Shown here piece by piece: positions 36,763-39,714 of a DNA stretch of 39,714 nt. Origin of the DNA: Rhodocyclaceae bacterium (GTDB lineage: Bacteria; Pseudomonadota; Gammaproteobacteria; Burkholderiales; Rhodocyclaceae); the NCBI GenBank assembly GCA_018883385.1, contig VEQD01000002.1:43400-83113 (forward strand), read 5' to 3'. Numbering within the stretch: the stretch's first letter is position 1; every line of letters begins with the position of its first letter. The translations under genes and the position numbers were made by a program. The notes under the pieces were generated by a model. It worked only from the letters and a program-made list of their open reading frames with translations. It had not been told where the DNA came from and made no database searches.

Positions 36763-37890
36763 ATGGATATTGCTGCACTGACACCGAATGCCCCCGGCAT
36801 GCTCGGCGCCTACGCCGCTGCGCTTGAAGCCAAGGGTTTTGAGCCTGATCCGGCACAAATGTTGGCGGTCGAGCGCTTGCACACGCTCTACGAATCGCTG
36901 GTCAGCTTTAAATCCGCACGCAGCAATACGCTCAAGCGCATGCTTGCCTCGAAGGCGGTGCCGCGTGGCGTCTATTTTTGGGGTGGCGTGGGCCGCGGCA
37001 AGAGCTTCATCATGGATTGCTTCTTTGCAGCGGTTCCCTATCAGCGCAAGAAGCGGATCCACTTCCACGCCTTCATGCACCAGATTCATGCCGAACTGCG
37101 CGAAAACGCCGGCAAAGCCGATCCGTTGGTGCCAGTAGCCAATCGGATCGCCAAGGAAACCCGCTTATTGTGCTTCGACGAGTTTCATGTGTCGGATATC
37201 GCCGATGCCATGATTCTCGGCCGCTTGCTCGACCTGCTGTTCGAGAAGGGCGTGGTCTTTGTCATGACCAGCAATTACCCGCCCGACAATCTCTATCCGA
37301 ACGGTCTACAGCGGATGAATTTCTTGCCAACGATCGCGCTGCTCAAGAATCAGCTGGATGTGATGCCGCTCGATGGTGGTCAGGATTACCGTCTGCGCAA
37401 ACTCGAAGTCATGCCTGTCTACCACGTGCCACATGACGATGAGACCGAGCGCGCCATGGCCGAATATTTTGCTGTGGCCGCCACCATGCCGGGTAGCAAC
37501 GGGGGGTCGATTGAAATCAATAACCGCAAGATTCCGACAATCCGTCTCGCCCCCGGTGTCGTGTGGTTCGATTTTATGGCAATCTGTGGCGATGGTCGTG
37601 CGCAGTCTGACTATCTCGAGCTGGTGCGTGAGTATCACACCATTCTGGTTTCCAATATCCCTGTGCTCGAAATCCGCCATGGCGCAGAAGCACGACGCCT
37701 CACCTGGCTGGTGGATGTCTGTTACGACCACCGGGTCAAACTGATTATCTCAGCTGGCGCGTACCCGGACGATCTGTACGTTGAAGGACCGAACGCCCAC
37801 GAGTTCTTCCGCACGGCAAGCCGCCTGACCGAGATGCAGTCGCGTGAATATCTGGCGCTGCCCCATCTGGTCGACATCATCAGAACGTGA
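36763..37890 (+). CDS. zapE: ZapE/AFG1-like cell division ATPase
   Basis: ZapE is an AFG1-like P-loop ATPase that associates with the divisome in Gammaproteobacteria and is related to mitochondrial Afg1. The 375-residue product has Walker A GGVGRGKS at 74-81, Walker B LLCFDEFHVSD at 135-145 and the sensor region VFVMTSNYPPDNLYPNGLQR. ATG 36763 gives the family N-terminus; an in-frame TTG at 36742 adds seven residues that overlap the -10-like TAAAAT at 36750-36755. No ribosome site is obvious. It is divergent from dps. Confidence 0.93.
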   Translation: MDIAALTPNAPGMLGAYAAALEAKGFEPDPAQMLAVERLHTLYESLVSFKSARSNTLKRMLASKAVPRGVYFWGGVGRGKSFIMDCFFAAVPYQRKKRIHFHAFMHQIHAELRENAGKADPLVPVANRIAKETRLLCFDEFHVSDIADAMILGRLLDLLFEKGVVFVMTSNYPPDNLYPNGLQRMNFLPTIALLKNQLDVMPLDGGQDYRLRKLEVMPVYHVPHDDETERAMAEYFAVAATMPGSNGGSIEINNRKIPTIRLAPGVVWFDFMAICGDGRAQSDYLELVREYHTILVSNIPVLEIRHGAEARRLTWLVDVCYDHRVKLIISAGAYPDDLYVEGPNAHEFFRTASRLTEMQSREYLALPHLVDIIRT

Positions 37891-37924
37891 TGGATGTGCT
37901 TGAGCTTGACCTCGTGAGTCGTCA

Positions 37925-38671
37925 TTGACTTACCTTATCGCCTGCGGTGTGGCGCTTGCTGCCTTCTGGCTGGTATGCCGTGCGGTGGCCTGGTTACCGA
38001 CCTACTACGCCAAAGAGGAGCAGCGGTGGATTAGGGCGGCCCAGCAAGCGCATCGTACGCAGTTTCAGCCTCCGGAGGTGCCGCCTGCGCCTGCGCTGTG
38101 GCGAGAGTTCTTCAGTGCCGCACCCCCGTTCAATCAACTGACCGTGATTGCCATTATCGCTCTGGGTCTGGTGGCATTCGGCTTGTGGCGCACTTTGCCG
38201 CCAGGGTGGCTCATGGCGGCCTGGTTTGTCTATGCGTGCGGCCTCATCACCTTGGCGTTGGTCGACCATCAGACAAAGCTGCTCCCCGATATCTTGACGA
38301 TGCCCTTGCTTTGGCTGGGTTTCTTGATACAGCTATTTCCAGAAACAGCCAGCTTCGGGCTGGAAACGGCGGTGATGGGAGCTGTGCTGGGTTATCTGCC
38401 GCTTTGGCTGCTGGCTCAGGCGTATCGGCTCATTCGTGGGCGAGATGGCCTAGGCATGGGGGATCTTAAACTACTGGCCGCCATGGGTGCCTGGTCAGGC
38501 CCCTCGGTGTTGCCACCGGTGATTTTTGCGGCAGCATTCTTCGCCATCGTCTGGTTGATGCTTCAGCGTCTTTTCCGCCGCCAGGGCGGCCACAGACACG
38601 AAGAACATCCCTTTGGGCCTTGGCTGATTCTGGCCTACCTGCTGATCGTGTTGCTTCCGATCAGCAGGTAG
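37925..38671 (+). CDS. Prepilin peptidase-like A24 protein, shortened, no CxxC (TTG start)
   Basis: The 248-residue hydrophobic product carries both catalytic aspartates of the A24 aspartic peptidases: Asp114 in LVDHQTKLLPD and Asp180 in GLGMGD, followed by LKLLAAMGAW. Prepilin peptidases cleave type IV pilin leaders in the inner membrane and most also N-methylate the new N-terminus. The N-terminal region retains CRAVAWLPTYYAKEEQRW, reminiscent of the family, but the cytoplasmic loop with paired CxxC cysteines is missing. No pil genes are adjacent. TTG 37925 is the first possible start after an in-frame stop; no strong ribosome site is seen. Confidence 0.8.
   Translation: MTYLIACGVALAAFWLVCRAVAWLPTYYAKEEQRWIRAAQQAHRTQFQPPEVPPAPALWREFFSAAPPFNQLTVIAIIALGLVAFGLWRTLPPGWLMAAWFVYACGLITLALVDHQTKLLPDILTMPLLWLGFLIQLFPETASFGLETAVMGAVLGYLPLWLLAQAYRLIRGRDGLGMGDLKLLAAMGAWSGPSVLPPVIFAAAFFAIVWLMLQRLFRRQGGHRHEEHPFGPWLILAYLLIVLLPISR
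38638..38668. repeat. Ten-base inverted repeat at the 3' end of the A24 gene
   Basis: CCTGCTGATC (38638-38647) and GATCAGCAGG (38659-38668) pair perfectly around an 11-base loop, entirely inside the last codons and abutting the TAG stop at 38669. It lies between convergent genes but has no T-tract on either strand, so a terminator role is uncertain. Confidence 0.6.
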
Positions 38672-38694
38672 CGTGCAGGCAACGAGTTAAAACC

Positions 38695-39714
38695 TTAAGC
38701 GGCGGCCAGCGCCTGATCCAGATCAGCAATCAGGTCATCGATGTGTTCGATGCCAATAGACAGTCGGATCATGTCTTCCGATACCCCGGCTTTGGTCAGC
38801 TCTTCCGGTGAGAGCTGACGGTGCGTGGTTGATGCCGGGTGACAGGCCAGCGTTTTGCAATCGCCGATATTGACCAGACGTGTCACCAGCTTGAGTGCGT
38901 CCTGGAACTTGCCACCGCCACTGAGGCCGCCTTTGACGCCGAAGTTCAGAATACCTGAGGCGCGACCGCCCATGTACTTCTGCACCAATGCGTGGTCTTT
39001 GTGATCTGGCAGACCGGCGTAGTTGACCCAGCGCACCTTCGGATGGTTTTTCAGATAGGTGGCGATCTTTGTGGCGTTTTCGCAGATGCGATCCATGCGT
39101 AGCGTCAGCGTCTCGATGCCTTGCAGAATCAGGAAGGCATTAAACGGCGAAATCGCTGCACCCATGTTGCGCAGCGGTACAACGCGGGCTCGGCCGATAA
39201 ATGCTGCGGGACCAAGCGCTTCGGTATAGACCACACCGTGATAGGACACATCGGGTTCGTTAAGGCGCTTGAACTTGCTCTTGTGTTCGGCCCACGGGAA
39301 CTTGCCGCTATCAACGATGATGCCACCAATCGAGTTGCCGTGGCCGCCCAGATACTTGGTGAGCGAGTGCACCACGATATCGGCACCGTGCTCGAAGGGG
39401 CGGCATAGGTAGGGTGAGGGCACCGTGTTGTCCACGATCAAGGGGACCCCATTCTTGTGGGCAATCTCGGCGAGTTTCTCGAAATCGGTGATGTTGCCAA
39501 GTGGATTACCCACCGACTCACAATAGATCGCCTTGGTCTTACCATCGACAAGTTTCGCAAAAGATTCGGGGTCGCGGTAGTCGGCGAAGCGTACCTCAAT
39601 ACCGTATTGCGGCAGGGTGTGGGCGAACAGGTTGTAGGTGCCGCCGTAGAGTGTGCTTGACGTCACAATGTTATCGCCCGCTTCGGCAATGGTCTGGATC
39701 GCGTAGGTAATCGC
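38695..39714 (-). CDS. metY: O-acetylhomoserine sulfhydrylase-like PLP enzyme, 5' end outside window
   Basis: The frame is open to the window edge, leaving 339 C-terminal residues of a Cys/Met metabolism PLP-dependent enzyme. It shows [10 protein letters not shown], the [21 protein letters not shown] segment, the PLP lysine in [11 protein letters not shown], and the C-terminal [17 protein letters not shown] and [14 protein letters not shown]. The wording is that of O-acetylhomoserine aminocarboxypropyltransferase, which makes homocysteine from O-acetylhomoserine and sulfide; cystathionine gamma-synthase and O-succinylhomoserine forms are less likely. The N-terminus is missing. It is convergent with the A24 gene. 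Confidence 0.88.
   Translation of the reverse strand, partial: AITYAIQTIAEAGDNIVTSSTLYGGTYNLFAHTLPQYGIEVRFADYRDPESFAKLVDGKTKAIYCESVGNPLGNITDFEKLAEIAHKNGVPLIVDNTVPSPYLCRPFEHGADIVVHSLTKYLGGHGNSIGGIIVDSGKFPWAEHKSKFKRLNEPDVSYHGVVYTEALGPAAFIGRARVVPLRNMGAAISPFNAFLILQGIETLTLRMDRICENATKIATYLKNHPKVRWVNYAGLPDHKDHALVQKYMGGRASGILNFGVKGGLSGGGKFQDALKLVTRLVNIGDCKTLACHPASTTHRQLSPEELTKAGVSEDMIRLSIGIEHIDDLIADLDQALAAA

Noticed and set aside
1-39714. Search for CRISPR arrays, insertion sequences, integrases, prophage, toxin-antitoxin or defence genes
   Set aside because: No direct repeat arrays, transposase or phage motifs, or atypical gene islands were seen; the window is conserved core metabolism.

Overview
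This 39.7 kb window looks like a piece of a betaproteobacterial chromosome made almost entirely of core energy metabolism. The grounds are the gene order tpiA-secG-tRNA-Leu-nuoA to nuoN followed by a Nudix gene, the TCA block gntR-sdhCDAB-sdhE-gltA-odhA-odhB-lpd with divergent mdh, and protein signatures such as NuoG lacking the N7 cysteines and a cytosolic type malate dehydrogenase. The gene order recalls Neisseriales or Rhodocyclales more than Burkholderia, but the genus cannot be fixed from this sequence alone.

Region 1 (1-2147): the 3' part of glmM, a promoter followed immediately by an intrinsic terminator, then tpiA, secG and a tRNA-Leu(GAG). Region 2 (2220-16860): a complete 14-gene NADH:quinone oxidoreductase operon, nuoA to nuoN, tightly packed with several stop/start overlaps and closed by an intrinsic terminator. 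Region 3 (16938-18031): a Nudix ADP-ribose pyrophosphatase-like gene and a two-CBS-domain protein. Region 4 (18102-22237, minus strand): mdh with its own promoter and terminator, then a CitE/HpcH-type lyase gene only 9 bp ahead of minC, followed by minD and minE. Region 5 (22380-33903, plus strand): a GntR/HutC regulator, sdhCDAB with the flavinylation factor sdhE, gltA, and the 2-oxoglutarate dehydrogenase genes odhA, odhB and lpd, ending in a 30-bp bidirectional terminator. Region 6 (33969-39714): corA, an M48 lipoprotein peptidase, dps, zapE, a shortened prepilin-peptidase-like gene and a 5'-truncated metY-like gene.

Functionally the window joins TCA enzymes (citrate synthase, 2-oxoglutarate dehydrogenase, succinate dehydrogenase, malate dehydrogenase) to the two dehydrogenases, complex I and complex II, that feed their electrons into the quinone pool. 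The Min division-site genes sit between the two halves. No stretch over 300 bases lacks a gene, and I see no insertion sequence, prophage, CRISPR array or rRNA.

I did not find a clearly new multi-gene system. The points worth a second look are local: a promoter-terminator leader before tpiA, an SdhE with RAxxE in place of the RGxxE motif, palindromes in the sdhC and odhA promoter regions, a probable leaderless corA mRNA, a non-ATG (probably CTG) start for the M48 lipoprotein, a prepilin-peptidase homologue with no CxxC cysteines, and the citE-like/minCDE linkage.
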